Assembly (NCBI RefSeq): GCF_035582795.1
Contig: NC_134366.1
Location: forward strand, 108,135,756-108,199,755
Origin: Mycteria americana
Lineage: Eukaryota > Chordata > Aves > Ciconiiformes > Ciconiidae
Reading direction: 5' to 3'
Length of the DNA stretch: 64,000 nt
In this document: positions 39,301-54,300 of the stretch, piece after piece
Layout: every line of letters begins with the position of its first letter
How positions within the stretch are numbered: the first letter of the stretch is position 1
Notes under the pieces: generated by a model
Told to the model about the DNA's origin: nothing
Databases searched by the model: none
The model's input: the letters and a program-made list of their open reading frames with translations, nothing else
Made by a program: the position numbers and the translations under genes

Positions 39301-42300
39301 CCAGTTGCACAGGATTTTCATTTTGGTTTGCAGCTGAGAGATGCCTGTTAGCTGCTCAGCTTCAGCAGTTTGGCCATGGCAACTGCCTCTAAATAATAGC
39401 TTTCACAAGACTTCTGTCTCCATTCTCTTTAAAAAAGAGTAAGCGTAAGATAGAAAGCAAATCTGCTTCATGGTAAATATGTAATTGAGAAGAAAGGGCA
39501 TTCTTGTCAGATAGGATTAGTTTTTGCGTCGTTCAGTACTGTGTCAGATACACTGATGGACTCTCATTTGGCTGCCTTCTGCTGCAGGCCAGTCCAGGTC
39601 AGCTGAAGTGTACCCTTTGACTTCTAAGGAAACAGTGAGAAGTAACAGGACATGCATTCAACCCACACTTTCAATGCCTTCCTCTATCTGTTGACTGGAT
39701 GAAAATTATCTGTTTCCAAAGGACAAATTGGTCCATTGAAGTTCACAGTCTCTCGCTTTCCTTGAGACAGAAAGGGAGGAGGGGAAGCAGGGTGGGTGTG
39801 GTTGATTGGAATGAGTCACCTCCAAGGATTAAGCAGCTCTGGAAAGTGGGCAGACTGCTCATATTTTGGGATTTAGTTGCATTTAAGAACAAACACGATT
39901 GAGGTTTAGGTAAACTGCATCTCACCCTGTAACAGAGGACACCCAGTTTTCACAGGGGCTGTGAGATTTTTTTTTTTTTTTTTTTTTTTTGCTTCTAGAT
40001 ATATTTCTCGAGGAGGAGTGAACAAGAGGGCATAATTAAACAAAGCAAAAGGAAAGTGTTTGCGGAAATCTAGTGGGCATTTACATGCTTTGTCTCTATT
40101 GTTTGTTTTTAGTCTCGTTTTCCTAAGAATCCAAAGTGTATCTGGTTACCTTGTTTCTCCAGTCCTTCCTCATAAAAACTCCTTGAAGCTTTTTGCTGAA
40201 CTTCAACCACATCTGAAAGAGGGAAGAGCATTCAAAGCCATTAAGTACTTACAGACTTTGATTAAAGCAGTTGCTGGATATTGGAGATGCGCAAAACCAA
40301 CTTCTGCACTGTAGCAAAGGTTGCTGTAAAACTCCAGGCTGATGGATCATGCTCAGTGTGCTGGTTATGTGTAAGTTTCCCCATAAATGCGTAGCTGGGA
40401 ACTAGCTGCAACACCCATTGCAACTTGCTGCATCCCAGTAATTAACCAAAGTGGAAGAGGGACAAAGGGACAGTTGAAGTACTCTGGTGGGGCGTAGTGA
40501 AGAACTGGATATTGGTGATTGAAGATATGGGGCACAGGATGCACATTTGTGTGAAACTGGCGTTTATTGCTTCTTGCTGGGCTTTCTTCTTTGCTGCTCT
40601 ACTAATTTTACTGTAAAACCTTTTCCCATTTTTTATTCTGCTTTTACATTTGTAAGTCTCGTGAATAAATAACTTTAATAACTGACCTGTTATATGAAGG
40701 TGAAAATAGCTAGTGCTTTTATGCTACATGAACGCAAATACGTGTTCCTTTGTTGTATGAAGCTCTGTGTGGTCCAAGTCTAGAAGAAGGCTGGGCTGCA
40801 CATATGAAGAACTGTCTTGAAGGGAATGCTGACACTGGTTGACCAGAGAGGTGTTTGCCTCAATTTTGAAACCTGAAATTTTGTGTTTGTTCAAAACCTG
40901 AACAGCTCAGAACTATAACAGCAGTCTTCTGGCCCTCCTAGGCTTCAAGAAATATTTTCCACAGGGTTCACGTTCTCAAAAATTTAAGACATGACAATTA
41001 TTTCCAGCACTGTAGTCAAGATAAAAATCATAGTTTAAAGAAAAATAGGGGATGATTTATATTATTAAAATTTTCTCATGTGGATTAATTAACTGAGATT
41101 TGGTAAGCTTTTAAGATTCTCATGTTCTTGTTATGCTCTTAAATTGACTCGCCTAGTTGTTTCTTAGGAAGTGTACTAAATTAGTATAGCTGACCAAGTC
41201 GAGTCTTTACTTACTCCAGATTTTGGTCGTGTTTTTTTTATGAAGATCAGTACATGTGAGAGATACTACAGTATTCACTGTAGCTGCTATCCGTTCTCTC
41301 CCCTGTGGTGGTGGTTGGGATTTTGTGTTGGTTTTTTTTTAGTTTGTTCTTCTTTAAAGATGTGGAACTACTGGTTCAGAGATTCCACTTACATGCACAC
41401 ATACATGTGTATAAGATACCATGTTCAGTGTATTTCTGTATTTGTAGAGGTTTTGTTTTATTTTCTTAATTTCTTTTTAGCGGATATAGCTCAGAGATAC
41501 AGGATAAGCAAATATCCAACTCTGAAACTCTTCCGGAATGGAATGATGATGAAGAGAGAATACAGGGGCCAGAGGTCTGTGACAGCAATAGCAGATTATA
41601 TCAGGCAACAGAAGAGTAACCCTATTCGGGAGGTCCAGGATTTGGAAGAAATTAGTTCTCTTGATGTAAGTCTTCCAGTTTTATTCCTTCTAAATACATA
41701 CATATATATAATTTTTTAAATGTTGAACTGGTGAAACATAATGTATTTGACGTACATATTTACTTCTTTTTTTTCCATTCAGAAATGTTGTGAGTGCTTT
41801 TTTTTAAACTGAGTGGAAAACTGGATCATTTCCAGTATTACAAATTATTCCAATATAATCACTTTCAACGGCATTCATTTTGTTACAGTACCTCCACTAC
41901 CAAATTACTTATTTTACTTTTAATCATTTGAAAAGAATCATGTTGTATTTGACAAGATTCTTCTAATGTTCCTCACTGGAAAAATATTCACAAGGATTCT
42001 TCTCAATGTTGAAAAGGCAGAAAAGAAGTAACTTCTGCACAGTTATTGACTTGTTGAATGAATAGCACCTCTGTATTTAATATCCTTAGGGAGTAGTGAT
42101 AGTTTTTGATAATTTGAGGTAAGTTATAATTTAACCTTTGTTTTTACAGCGCAGCAGAAGAAATATTGTTGGATACTTTGAGCAAAAGGACTCTGACAAT
42201 TACAGAACCTTTGAAAGAGTAGCGAATATTTTGCATGATGATTGTGTGTTCCTGTCTGCCTTCGGGTAAGTTTTAAAATTTGTTGATTGCATGACTTCAT

Positions 42301-45300
42301 TATTGAAATTATGTTAATGAGTTGTATAAAATTTAATTGAATTGACTTCTTTTATACTTTCAGTGTGGCGTGACTGAAGAGACTAGACCTTAACAGATAA
42401 AAACACAGAGAAGGATAGGAGGAGGGGGGAGAGAACTGCTCCTAGCCTTAATGTTTGCTGTGAAATCCAGCTTTGATTTTTGCCTCCTCTTTCTCTTTTT
42501 CACTCCTTATCAGTGTAGTTTAAATGTAATTGGGGAGGTTTTAGGGGGGATGCTAGACAGTTGTGTCCCAAAAACCTGCTTCTGTGGAGGGAGAGGGGAA
42601 CAAGTAGGGAAGAGTTTGAAAACTTTTTTGCAAAAATTTTATCAGCTTTGCAGACTGAGTAACACTTTTTTTTGCAACCTCCTAAATTTTTTTCTTTAAA
42701 ATATGACCATTTTTGTAGGGTTTTTTCCGTCACTTTGTAGGGTTTTTTTCCCTTCCTTTTTTCTGTAAAGAATAATTCAGTAGTTACTTGCTCATTTCCT
42801 CTAAAAGTTGGGGGAGAGGACCTTGTTTCAAAATGCCTAATTTCTGTGCCTGGGTCATTTTCATGTGAGTTCTATGTCGCTGCACACTGTAACAGTTTAG
42901 AAAGGCAATTGCATTGATGAGCTACATAGTGTGAGTCTAGAACAACAACCTACAGAAATTCAAATTTCTCCTTGTTATACAGATTTACAACAATATTTAG
43001 AAATATTAAAAGGTCTTCACTGGAGGAAGAAGAATAAACTGAGAGTGAGTTCCCTTTTTAAGTAGCATAATAAAATGCAACTATAGATTCTTTCTGCAGT
43101 GTTTAATTTGCCAGCACCAACCAATTGAGAGTGATTGGGCATTAATGCGAATGCAGTGGTTTGCAGTCTACCCACAGTTGCAAGATCAGGAATTTGCATG
43201 GGTTATGCTAGCTTTTAGACCGTATACAATTGCCCTAAGAGTTTTTTTTAATTGGATGTAGTGAAGAGTAGCGGAGAAACGGAGAGGATGTATCAAGGTA
43301 GAAAATGTTTCATCTGTTTAAACAAAATTTGTTGTCAGTCACTGATGCCTCTTCCAATATGTTTCCAAAAAAAAGTTTGGGGGTTGGGGAGAGTATTTGT
43401 AATGTGCAGGAGTACATGAGGTTTTCCTTTCTTTCAGTTCCCAATTAGGTATCCTGTGACTGTGTAAGCAGCCTTGGCTGTGAGAGAATAATCAAATCTT
43501 GTAAATCTGTGGTCTGTAGGTCTGTCAGTCTTACCCCCAAAGAGTGGCCATTATCTCAAATGTTTTCTGATGAGTGCATCCATGCTTGTTCTCAGGGCAG
43601 CCAGTCTGAGTTGTTATTAGAATTTTAAATTATTTTTTGCCCCCTCATATGACTTTTCATTCTTTTCAGGAATGCCTTTTTTAAAAATCATTAGCAAGAT
43701 GATAATACTTTTAAGATTCTCTCTCCTGTTGCTTGAGTCTGTTCATCTTTGGTTTGCTATTTGTCAACTTCGTATAATGACAAATAGTCTCCCACCACTC
43801 AGTGTTAGTATTTGGCTGTTGGATGGTGTTCTTGAAGTAGTTACTATTGGGTTTTTACTTTTTCTTTTTTCCTTTAGATATAAGCAATAAGCAAACATAA
43901 TAGAACACATCAGAGTTTGATTATTTGTAACCTGCCCTTGTAACTGCAGATTGCACCGCAGGCTTGTCATTATTCTCTTCTCCAGACTCCCGTTCCCTTT
44001 CTAGCCTGAAAGGGAGTGCAGCCTTCCAGACAGCAACCTTGGAAACTAAATGTTTTCATCTCTGAGTGGCTTTGGCTCTCAAGCTTCCTAAAAAATTGTA
44101 TGTGAAAAGACTTCCAAGGGAGATACTGGCTATATAACAGTGTTTTCTATTCAGATTATATATAGCAAAACGTTTCATGGGGAGCTGGCCCTGATCAGTG
44201 GAACTCTTCTGACTGAGCATCCTAACGGCCCCTGGGAGGGATTTTTGCGTTTGCTATGGACAGAGTTCAACAGACATATGGTTTGGGAGGTATATAGTAA
44301 CGTGAGCTGTCACGTTCAAACTTCTAGTAAGCTAAAATAAGCTCGAAACAATCAATCTGACAGGAAAAAAATTAATTACTTTGCTAACTTCTGTCAAGGC
44401 AGAACTGTTCCCTGCTATGCCAAAATTATTGTGGCTTTAGGTAGTTGTAATAGCTTATTTTTAAACTGTATTAATGGTACTTAGTTGCAGATCATCTTGA
44501 TGCTTCAAACTATTCTTAAATCAACTGATCCTTACAGTTCTGTTAAGATATGAGGTGGCCGCAGAGCAAGATTAACAAGAGAAGAGTTGTAAGCAGAAGG
44601 AGATAGGAGGGATACTGATGAATAGATATTAGAGGTAGATTTTAGAAGTAGAACTAGAGGGATAAATCTGAAATAGTTGTAGACATGGAAGAGAATGGCC
44701 TTGTGCCATTGAGCCATAGCATAGGAAGCCAAATGCAGAAAACCAAAACAAACAGCCAAAAAATACTTGTATCTTAAAAGGCTATGGTGAACTGTAGATA
44801 ATTCATGGAAGAGAGTGACAAATATAGGAACTGCTTTAATTTTATGTTGGCAAACAAATACGGGGGCAGGGAGGGAGGGTGGTTCAAAGAGGTTCACCTT
44901 CTATGTTACTGCTTTAAGAAGAGACAAAACGCAAACTGAAGTGTTTCCATTTTGGTAGTTGCAGCTACTGAAGTGGAAGAACACAGAAGAGGACCTTTTG
45001 GGTTCCACCGCAGGCTTACCCTAGAGCGTATATTTCATTATAGATTATTATCAATTTACCAAGCAGTGACTGGGCAAGTGGCTTCTATGTCTTCACTTTA
45101 TTCTTATTCAGTGAAGGATTGTTTGGGATGTGAGTGGTTTATCTCAGTGATGGTCACAAAGAAGTCTAATTTCTCATTATGGGAGCAATTATCATGTCTG
45201 GAATACAACAATGCATTTTAAAATACACATCTCTAAACTGGTGCAAATACTGATAGGTATAACATACTATGCAACGTCTTTTGTATGTGATAAGAAAAGG

Positions 45301-48300
45301 ATAATTTGATCAAATGAAATAAATAAAAAGTAGGTACTCTGAGTTAAGCCTGATGATGTCTTTTATTTTTTTTTTCTTGGCCCTCTAAATTGTTCAGACC
45401 CCTGGAAGATTTACCTCATTTTGCAGTGAAATAAATTGAGATATTTTTACTTCTTTTTCCCCTCCCTCTTACATCTCTTAATCAGTCTTCACCAATGGTT
45501 ATATTGAGTCCGCAGAAAAGATACTGTAATTGGAGAAGCTGGAACACTTAGCTAATGTTTCCCAGAGGCTGACATGCTTTCTTTTTAGCCTGTGCTAAAA
45601 GGAAAAGAAATAGGTGGTTCATTTTACTCTTTTGTGGCATATGCAGCCAGCCAGTTCTGTCTTGCCAGCATGAGTTACACTGGAACAGCAAGACATGGGA
45701 GAGAAGGAGAGGAGGCCTCTTTCGATGTCTGAAGGTGGTGAAAGGGCTTATTTTTGTTGAGAGCTTTCTTTACTTACTTTTTTTTTTTTCTGTCTCCTGC
45801 ACTGGATGCACAGCTGTCCTCATTTGTTTGAATAAGAGATGATAATTTTGGGGGTACAAGCTAGCAGCTTTCAGGGCATTCTGTTGTGACTGGGATTAAG
45901 GAACCACAAAATACTCCAGAGGCAGGGGAGGAACTTACTAAGGTGACATAGTAAGCTGAATACCAAGGAGGAACTGTGTGTGTTCTCCAGGTACCACATA
46001 TCATCAGTGGTCAGAAACAGCATGCTGTGTCTTGCTCTCTAGACCTGGTTTGAGGGTAAAATGGACAGTGTGGGCTTATTTGCTATCCATTTTCTCATTG
46101 CCTGTGCCAGTAGAGCACCTCAAAGCCCTTCTTTATCAGGGTAGATAAGACGTAAATTTCTAGTGTAAACAATGGAACAGGAAGAGTAAATGCAAACAAA
46201 AATCCACCTTTCTCTCCTTTCCTTCCTTAAGAAAAGGTATTAATTTGTTTTAAACTTAGCAGATTATATTAATTCATTAACATTTTTCTCCTATCATCTC
46301 TTATCCAAAATTGTACCAACATTCATCACTTGCACTTTGATGCCTTTAGTCCACGCTTCTAATCTTAGGGATACATCTTGCTGACTCCCTTAGTGCCCTC
46401 TCATCTAGCCAGGCCAAGTTTCTGTGGAGTCACTTTACAGTTTACTTTAAAGATCAAGGATTTTAATTCTCAAATTTTGAAGGAAAAACAAAGAAATAAC
46501 GAAAGGATAGCACATTAAAATATGATTTTTGGTATCTCAGTTATTTTATTTGTCTGTACCAAGACATGCTTACTGGTTGGTTTGTTGTAGGGCTATTTCA
46601 AAAGCAGAGAGATTTAGCGGAGACAATGTAATCTACAAGCCACCAGGGGTAAGTGTAACTATGTATTTTATTCTGCTTGTTGTCATTATATGTGAATATG
46701 AACTAATAGAGACTATATTCAGATCATTTAGTATGTTACTGCATCTCAGATCTTAATTTTATTTCATCACTACATAGTGTGAGATATAGGGTGATAGGAA
46801 CTAGTGTTTCTGAGTCAGTGAAAAAGATCTCGGTCTCATTTGTTGCCAATTAAGTGCACAAATCCTAAATCTGTCATTTTAAATGTCCATGTCCAGAAAT
46901 GTTTGTTTTTCCTTAGAAGCACAGTCGACTCATCATGTGTATAGATACTTTGTGTTCTGTAGAAGTCTTAAAAATCTGTGAAGTTCAACAGCTGATGCAC
47001 TTCATGTTTTTCAAAGCAAGTGACAATTACAAGTATTTTTCTGACTGTCACTTGCCTGTCTTGTGTGTCTTAGCCCAGGGCTAAGAGCTGTTCTCTTCAT
47101 TTTTAAAAAAAAGGAAATAGTAAAATTAACTGTATGTTAACAAACTCTCACAAACATAGTTTTACTTGAGGAAAATTTCAGAAAAAAATCTGCAAGAATC
47201 ACTTTTTAGAAACATAATTAATATCTGAAAATCTGCTCCTTTCTCAAATATAATGTATGAAAAGAGTTGCTTACAAAAGAGAAATAAATTAAAAAAGACC
47301 TAAGAGGGGAGGGAGGTTCAAACCTTTTTCTGTGAAAACAGAATTTATTAGGTTACCAAATTTATATGGCATTTCTGAATTAAGGTGTGCTTCATCGTGG
47401 CCACAGCTTGCGAGGTCATGCTTCACTTCATGTTAACCAAAACTGTAATTACATTAAAAGATGGCAGCACTGAATTCTGAGTTAAAACTACTAGCAAATA
47501 AAGGAACTACTATTTATTCATATCTCTTTGGCAAAGCAAATTTAAAATACCAGTTTCAAGTCCTGTAGGACATTAGGAGGGTTTTTTTGGTGAGTCTTTG
47601 TAACTATCAGCATGAAGAAGCTTAATATCTGCATTTAGTTTATATCTAAATGGTTTTTTTAGGTATGGAGATACTGCTTCTCAACCTGACAGAAGTCTAA
47701 ATAGCCTTTATTTGAAGCATCCCTAATTTGGAAACAAAGTATCTTTTCAGTTCTTCTTAAGTGGAATTGACTGCATAAATGATCATCTTTAATATTTATT
47801 TTTCCTGTTGTACTCTTGTAACATAGTTAATAGAAATGTTGCATGCACAAGGGTTGAATATTGGTATAAGATTGTCTTTCAATATTTATATGGATATTGT
47901 TACTTTTATGTTGGGTAGGTAATCTTCTTTGTATGAAGCAATGTCATTTTTACTGTTTCTCAACTGGTATATTTTTCTTTTTCAACAGGAAAATGCTCCA
48001 GATATGGTGTATTTAGGCTCGCTAACCAATTTTGATTTGATTTATGCATGGACACAAGATAAATGTGTACCACTAGTTCGAGAAATTACATTTGAAAATG
48101 GAGAGGTAAGAATTTTTTCTACCATTCTACTTTTGGGGTTTCTTTCTCAAAACCAAAATGTCTCTTTCAAGGTCTTTAATCCATGCCAAATAACTTTCTG
48201 CATGCTTTGCTTTTGACAGAAAATAGCTGTCAGGTAATGTCTTTTCATCCTTTTGAAGCATTTTGGTTAGACTTGAAGTTCACTGGAGGCAGATTTGTAG

Positions 48301-51300
48301 CAGTTTCGTACACTACCAGAGTAAGAGGTTATAATCATGCATACAGATCACATAAGCAGCTGGTGATTTGCAGAGTGTGGACACTTGGATGCTAAGAATG
48401 TGTGTGTCTGTAAGTATGTATGGGTGTATAACACCTTAGCTAGGTTGTATTATTGATCTAAAGTAAGTACATATTATTTATACAGATGTTATGACTAAAT
48501 GTTGATTTAAGATCCAGACATAAATGTTATTTAAGTGCTTTTTGCATCTGTTATGACCTTGAAAAAATGTTTCTAGTCAGGGTAGAAAATACCCATGTCA
48601 GCATGTCCATGGCAGTTTGAAAGAGTAAAATAGTTGTGAACTATCCTTTAGTTATAATCAGCTTCTAAAATTTAATGTTAAAGTTACTAGTAGAAAAATG
48701 TTACTCTATTAACCACTTCCAAAACATTATCTAATAAATAAGCACATTAAATGGTGGCTGACCATCTATGGAACTGGCAATCTTCTGGGACTTGTAAGAA
48801 AAACCGTGTGATATTTTTTTGTCAATCTGTGTTTAAGCACTGGTACCTTCTTAACCTTTTTAGCTTCACATGCTCTTTCCCTTGGGTTTCTTCTTTTAGC
48901 TGTAATTCATAACATGGAATTTGGGGGTTTGCTTTTAAACCTTGATCTTCTCCTTATCCTTCTTTTCTTTCAATGCTTTTGTGTTTTCTTTTGTAATTTA
49001 CTCCTTTTTCATCTATTTCCAACTCTTTTTTTAATAACCAACAGGAAAAAAAAATCTTTAGAAAATTAGCAAGTGTGTAGTATCTCAAAAGGAGTATTTG
49101 TACATAGCCACAGCATCTGCTAGAAACTCTGAGGTTTGTAACAGATTGCAGTATGTTGTCCACACTGGATTAGAAACCAAAGAATCAGTCATATGATTCG
49201 TTTTCAGTTTGCACACTTAATTTTTTTTTTATTCTGAATCTGCACTGTATGTAACACTGCTGTTCTGGGCATGCACAACACGTCAGGTTACATGAGAGAG
49301 GGAGGGATAGGGTGGTATGCACAAAATAGTTTAAGTGCAACCTTCTAGTCAACTCTGCCAACTTTTATTGGAAAGCTCTGTTAAACAAATTTTAATTCTT
49401 CATTTGCAGCTCAATGTGTAAAAGATGCCCCATGTTAACATGTTTAGAAGTGTTTGGTAGATTTTCAGTATACTTTTTCCCATGGTGAAATTAGATTCTG
49501 AGCCTTAGAAGCCAAGGTTCATCACTGTCAGCTTGTACCACATTGTGTCATGGTTTTTCTGGTTGTTCTCTCAACCCTCGATTCCTGTTTACTTAGGGAG
49601 ATATTTACAATTCCAATGTGACATTTTGCCTAACAACATTTGTTTAAAAATTTCAGTGCTGCCAGTACCCAAACAAATTTAAACATGCCAAAACTGATAT
49701 ACTTCTGCCTGCTGAAATTGTACAGTATTTAAATGGGCTCTTAATGCATACTGCACAATATTACAGGATAAAAATATGAAGTGCTGTGACTGTTAAGCTG
49801 TGTTTATGGTACTAGAATACCATATAAATAAGATAAAGACAAAAATTTCTACCACAGACTTTAAATCCAATTTTAAAATCAAAATTGGCCTCTCTAAACT
49901 GCTAGTAGGTTTCTCCCTCGTTTTGTTTCTTCATCTTTTCATTATCTGGTAAGTGTCATGGGCAGGCTAGCCAGGAAGATGCCCAATCTGAACAGAGGTC
50001 ATCATTGTGACTTTAGAGAACACATAGTAATGGAACTCTGAAGCAAGGTCTTCTGCTTGAGAAGACTGTCCTTTCGAGAGAGAGTCTCTGTGCTTGACGA
50101 GAAAAAGCTATTGGGATTAGTAATATCATTCAGAAGAAATCACTGTTTAACTTGTAAAACTAAACAGACTGATTACATTGTATGAATACAGTGAACCGTG
50201 TGGTCTAACTGTAAGTTTTTGAAAGGGTAAAAAGTTTCTCAAAGGCATACAGGAGTGATGTGGCAGCTCAGATCTCATGAAAAGTCTTGATATTCTCAGT
50301 GCCAAAGGAGACAGTAGCTTTTGAGGGAGCAGTCCAAAGCAAATGAATTTTCTATTCCACTTGCCACGTCCTGATCAGTAAGCCATGCTATGAAAGCTGG
50401 AATAGAAAAGCAAACAAAGGAAGGTACTTCATAAAAACCAGTTAGGGCCAAAATTAGCAAGGCTTTCAAGCCAGGTGTCCTGACAACCTGTTTGGAGGTG
50501 AATTGATCCTGCGAATCTTACTCACCACATATAAGGGTTTTAACTATGCAGATGTTGCAATCAAGGTTGTCCTTTTAGCTGCTTGCAAGCAAGAAGGGAG
50601 CTTAGAGCCAGGATACCAAGCTCTGTTTGGGAGTTCTCCCTCTGGAAATGTACCTGCTGAAACAAGTGATGAAACAGAGCCATAATCATGGTGGTACAAA
50701 ACAGACTTTTTCGTGTCCTCTAATAGGAGAGGAGGCTGAGACCCAGCTGAATTCATGTCTGTAGAAATGAGAATGAGCAAATGTGATTAGTTGTTGGTTT
50801 AGGGATGGATTGGTTGGTTTAGGGATGAATCCAAGCTTAGGGATTTATTAGGGTCTTTGCAATCTGCTGTCAAAAGACCAAGCTTCAACTTACCTGACAG
50901 ACTTGGTTGAAGGGAGAATGACAACCATTTCATGTACACTGTGTAACTGGCTGCCTACTGATACGGAAAGCATTTCTTCTAACTTACTGCAAATTGAAAA
51001 TATCTGAAGAAACTATCCTGTTGGGTGGCAGAACAAACAAGTGCTATCCTTCTCAAAAAGCATAGATTTTATTCTGATACAGGCTAGAATCAAAATAGCA
51101 GCACTTGCTTGTACACCAGTTGTGCAAGTGAAAGATAGGCAAGACTTGTAGGCATTTGTTAGCTGATAAAATTATTTCTTCAGTCGGGCTCTAGTGAGTT
51201 GAGCTCCTGTTCAAAGGTGCCTAAAATTCATGTTTGAAGCCAGCAAACGCATGTTCATGTTTTGTTTGGGTTTTGAGTAAAAGAAAAATCCTGAATAAAT

Positions 51301-54300
51301 TATCCAGGGAGCTCCTACGTTTATCTATCCCTGGACAGAGATCTTTAAAAGGCACTCGGGCTGCAAGATTGCATTTCTATGAGGAACGAAAGCTTGTCTG
51401 TCCAACAAAGGTTTTCATTTCTTCATCAATTTTAGTAATATACTAGCCTGTGAATTTAATAATGGTGTTACACATTGACCAGTCAGGACACACTGGCTGG
51501 CAAAAGAGCAGTACTTGATCGTAACTCATATAGCTATGTCATTAGGTTCTGCTTTTTTCTTTGGGGTTTTTTCTGGGATGGGGTTACTTAAAGATATTCA
51601 TTGTGTTATGCTAGGAAAACACCAACTTACTACATGAACCAAGCTAGGACTGGGTCTAGAATACACACTCAGCTTTTCATAGCATTTAATACCATGCTGT
51701 TCAGGCCTTATTGCTGCTACTATGAAGATGATGTGTTTTCTCAGAATTGGGCTATTTCTTTTGAGCGAGTATTCCAGTGCAAGTGTATCCCTTCCCAAAA
51801 TGTTGATAATGAAATACCTTCATCCTTTATCTGCTGTATATGATACAGAGGAAGGAAACATGGTTAATTGTATCACTCGGGTATCTTAGATGAAGGGTCA
51901 GCAGTTAACATCTTTAGTCCTGTTCTTTCAACTGTTTTTAAAGTAGAGATCTCACTGAATTTGAAAATTGCTGGAATCGCTTACCGAAGTGCCCTTAAGA
52001 AATGAGATTTGTCATTTGTTTTCTGTGCAGGAACTGACAGAAGAAGGCCTTCCTTTTCTCATACTTTTCCACATGAAAGATGACTTGGAGAGTTTAGAGA
52101 AATTCCAGCAGGAGGTTGCACGACAGTTAATAAGTGAAAAAGGTTTGTGGTAACTCCTACTACTTCTTGTTTTTACTGGTATAATTTTTTTCAGGCAAAC
52201 TCAGAGTGGAAGCAAAGGCCAAACAGAATCCTAGCTTCAAAGCTCTTGAGTCTAAAGGGCTTTATGTACTTTTGACAGTGAGGACCAACTCCTATGGAAA
52301 TTATTAAAATAGATACACAACTTATTAGTAACTATTTCAGAAATCCTTCTTGTCTAAATGACTTCATGCTGTTTGAGAGGGCATTAAACAAAACTTCAGT
52401 TTGTATTGTGGCCAAAAACACTTTAAGAAAATCTGTTATTATGGTGGTTTAGTTATTTAAATCTATTTTCAAGTTTTGCATGTTGTGTCTATCTAATATC
52501 TCCACCTTTGTAATACTTATGAAAGTGTTTAGGGTTTCAAGATAATAATAAAAAAATCTTAACATGGATTTTTGCCTGCTCACAATTTTAAGGTACAATA
52601 AACTTCCTCCATGCTGACTGTGATAAATTCAGGCACCCACTCCTCCATATTCAGAAGACTCCAGCAGACTGCCCTGTTATCGCCATTGATAGCTTTAGGC
52701 ACATGTATGTCTTTCCAGACTTCAGTGACTTGTCGTAAGTATTTTTCTTTGTGCATTTTGATTTGAGAAGAACAAAGGAAAAGACGTGCTCATATTTTAA
52801 TCAGTACTATGACAGGAAGATAAATAAATCTGGGATAGGTAAGGCTGCCTATGTATGATTCAATGTCAGAACCTTAAAGCAATATGAATTGGTGTGAAGT
52901 CATTGTTCAAATGGAGTTGCATTGCTTTATGCAAGAAGAGAATCTCACATTAAGTTTTTAGATGCTGCTCCTCCTTTAAATTGAAGTTTTGCTGTTCTCC
53001 ATAATAGTTAGGCATTTGGAGCCTGGCATGGTATTTTTAGTGCTGATCTAGATATATCAATTAACTTTAAAAGATTTAAAATACTACATGGAATGTTTAA
53101 GTGCTGTGTTATGCAATGATTACTGTAAAATGCACCATGTAAGAATTCCCAGCCTGCTGGTTTGGTTTTTCCTGCTGTGCAATTTCAGCCTTCCTGCATT
53201 AGTCTAAACCTGGAAAGCTGGCAGAGAAATCCTTGTTGTGTGGGTTTCTGAAATTTTCCACGTGCAGCTTGGAAAGTGGCTGATCATTGGCATATTACCT
53301 GGATAAAATACGTGAGAGGGAAGTATCAGGGTGCTTAGGCGAAATGCCACTTTGATAATCCTCTTTACATCAGCCTATCTCTTTATGTTGTACTGCCTTG
53401 GAAGCAGGTGTTCTGTCTCCTGTGGTTCAGCTGAGGGGTGAAGATGCGTACATGTTATCTTCAGGGGCTTTCAGCATGAGACAAGCATTCTGTCTTTGTC
53501 TTGTGTGTTAAACTCCAGTTTCTGTCTCAGAGGAGGTACCTGCATATACACTGCTTGTTAAGTCCTGGTTAGATGCCTAGGCTTTGAGACTTGAATTTTT
53601 GCCCATTCATACTTTTAAAAACTCAGGGTATATATTTTTTGTCAAAGCCAAGGATTCAAAGCTCAGACTTAGCATGCAATGTGAACATAACCCCATGTCT
53701 AATTCTGACATTCCAGCAGGCATTTTTCTACCTGAAATGTTCACGTTTGGAAGGAGGATTCAAACCTAGCTTCTCCCCATCGTTCTCCACAGGCTTATTC
53801 TTAAAATGTAGTCTCTGTCTGATGTATCTCAAATAGTGCTTTTCAAATATCTAAAGCTATGTATGTGGAAACTCTGGTGATAGTGACTGTTTTTCTCCCT
53901 GTGTTCCTGTTTCTTTGGAAGATCACGTTCACTGTACATGCCAGCGCTTTTAAAAAAATAGTGGGATATTTACATTTTGAAAGCACTCTTTTTGTCACTT
54001 TTGACAGCCCTAAAATAAATTAATATCTCTTATAGGGGAAAAGAGATGTTTAACACTTTCATGTTATGTTTCTTACACGTTGTGTTTCTGGGAAACACCA
54101 TCAGAATAATAAATGCTACTTGCTTGTTTGTATACCAATTGTTACATACGAGTGAAGATGAGAGAGAGAGATGTCAGGATTGTAGACAGTTGCTTAATGA
54201 GAAATAATTATTTAACCTTACTCTAGGAAATCGAGCTGATACTTAGAAATACCTAACAAACAGTTTGGAAACAAGGCGAGCTTGGAGTTCCTGGGGTGAT

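Larger units (their letters stand above)
30431..41480 (+). other. ERP44 intron 4 (11 kb)
   Basis: Second-largest intron. It contains A/C-rich and G/T-rich low-complexity tracts (31721-31766, 32388-32553, 34840-34895), a CR1 tail remnant near 32.38 kb and another near 35.8 kb, a (TA)n microsatellite (36309-36346), a diverged tandem duplication (about 37.84-38.08 kb), a T24 run (39967-39990) and a TAAT-rich candidate element (about 34.19-34.42 kb). No coding exon recognised; open frames such as 38148-38612 minus are unsupported. Confidence 0.9.

Noticed and set aside
39967-40320. T24 run as the reversed poly(A) tail of a processed pseudogene
   Set aside because: The sequence to its right matches no gene I recognise and I found no flanking target duplication.
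50793-50832. TTAGGG-like words as interstitial telomere sequence
   Set aside because: Only TTTAGGGAT units in a two-copy 20-bp repeat are present, not consecutive TTAGGG hexamers.
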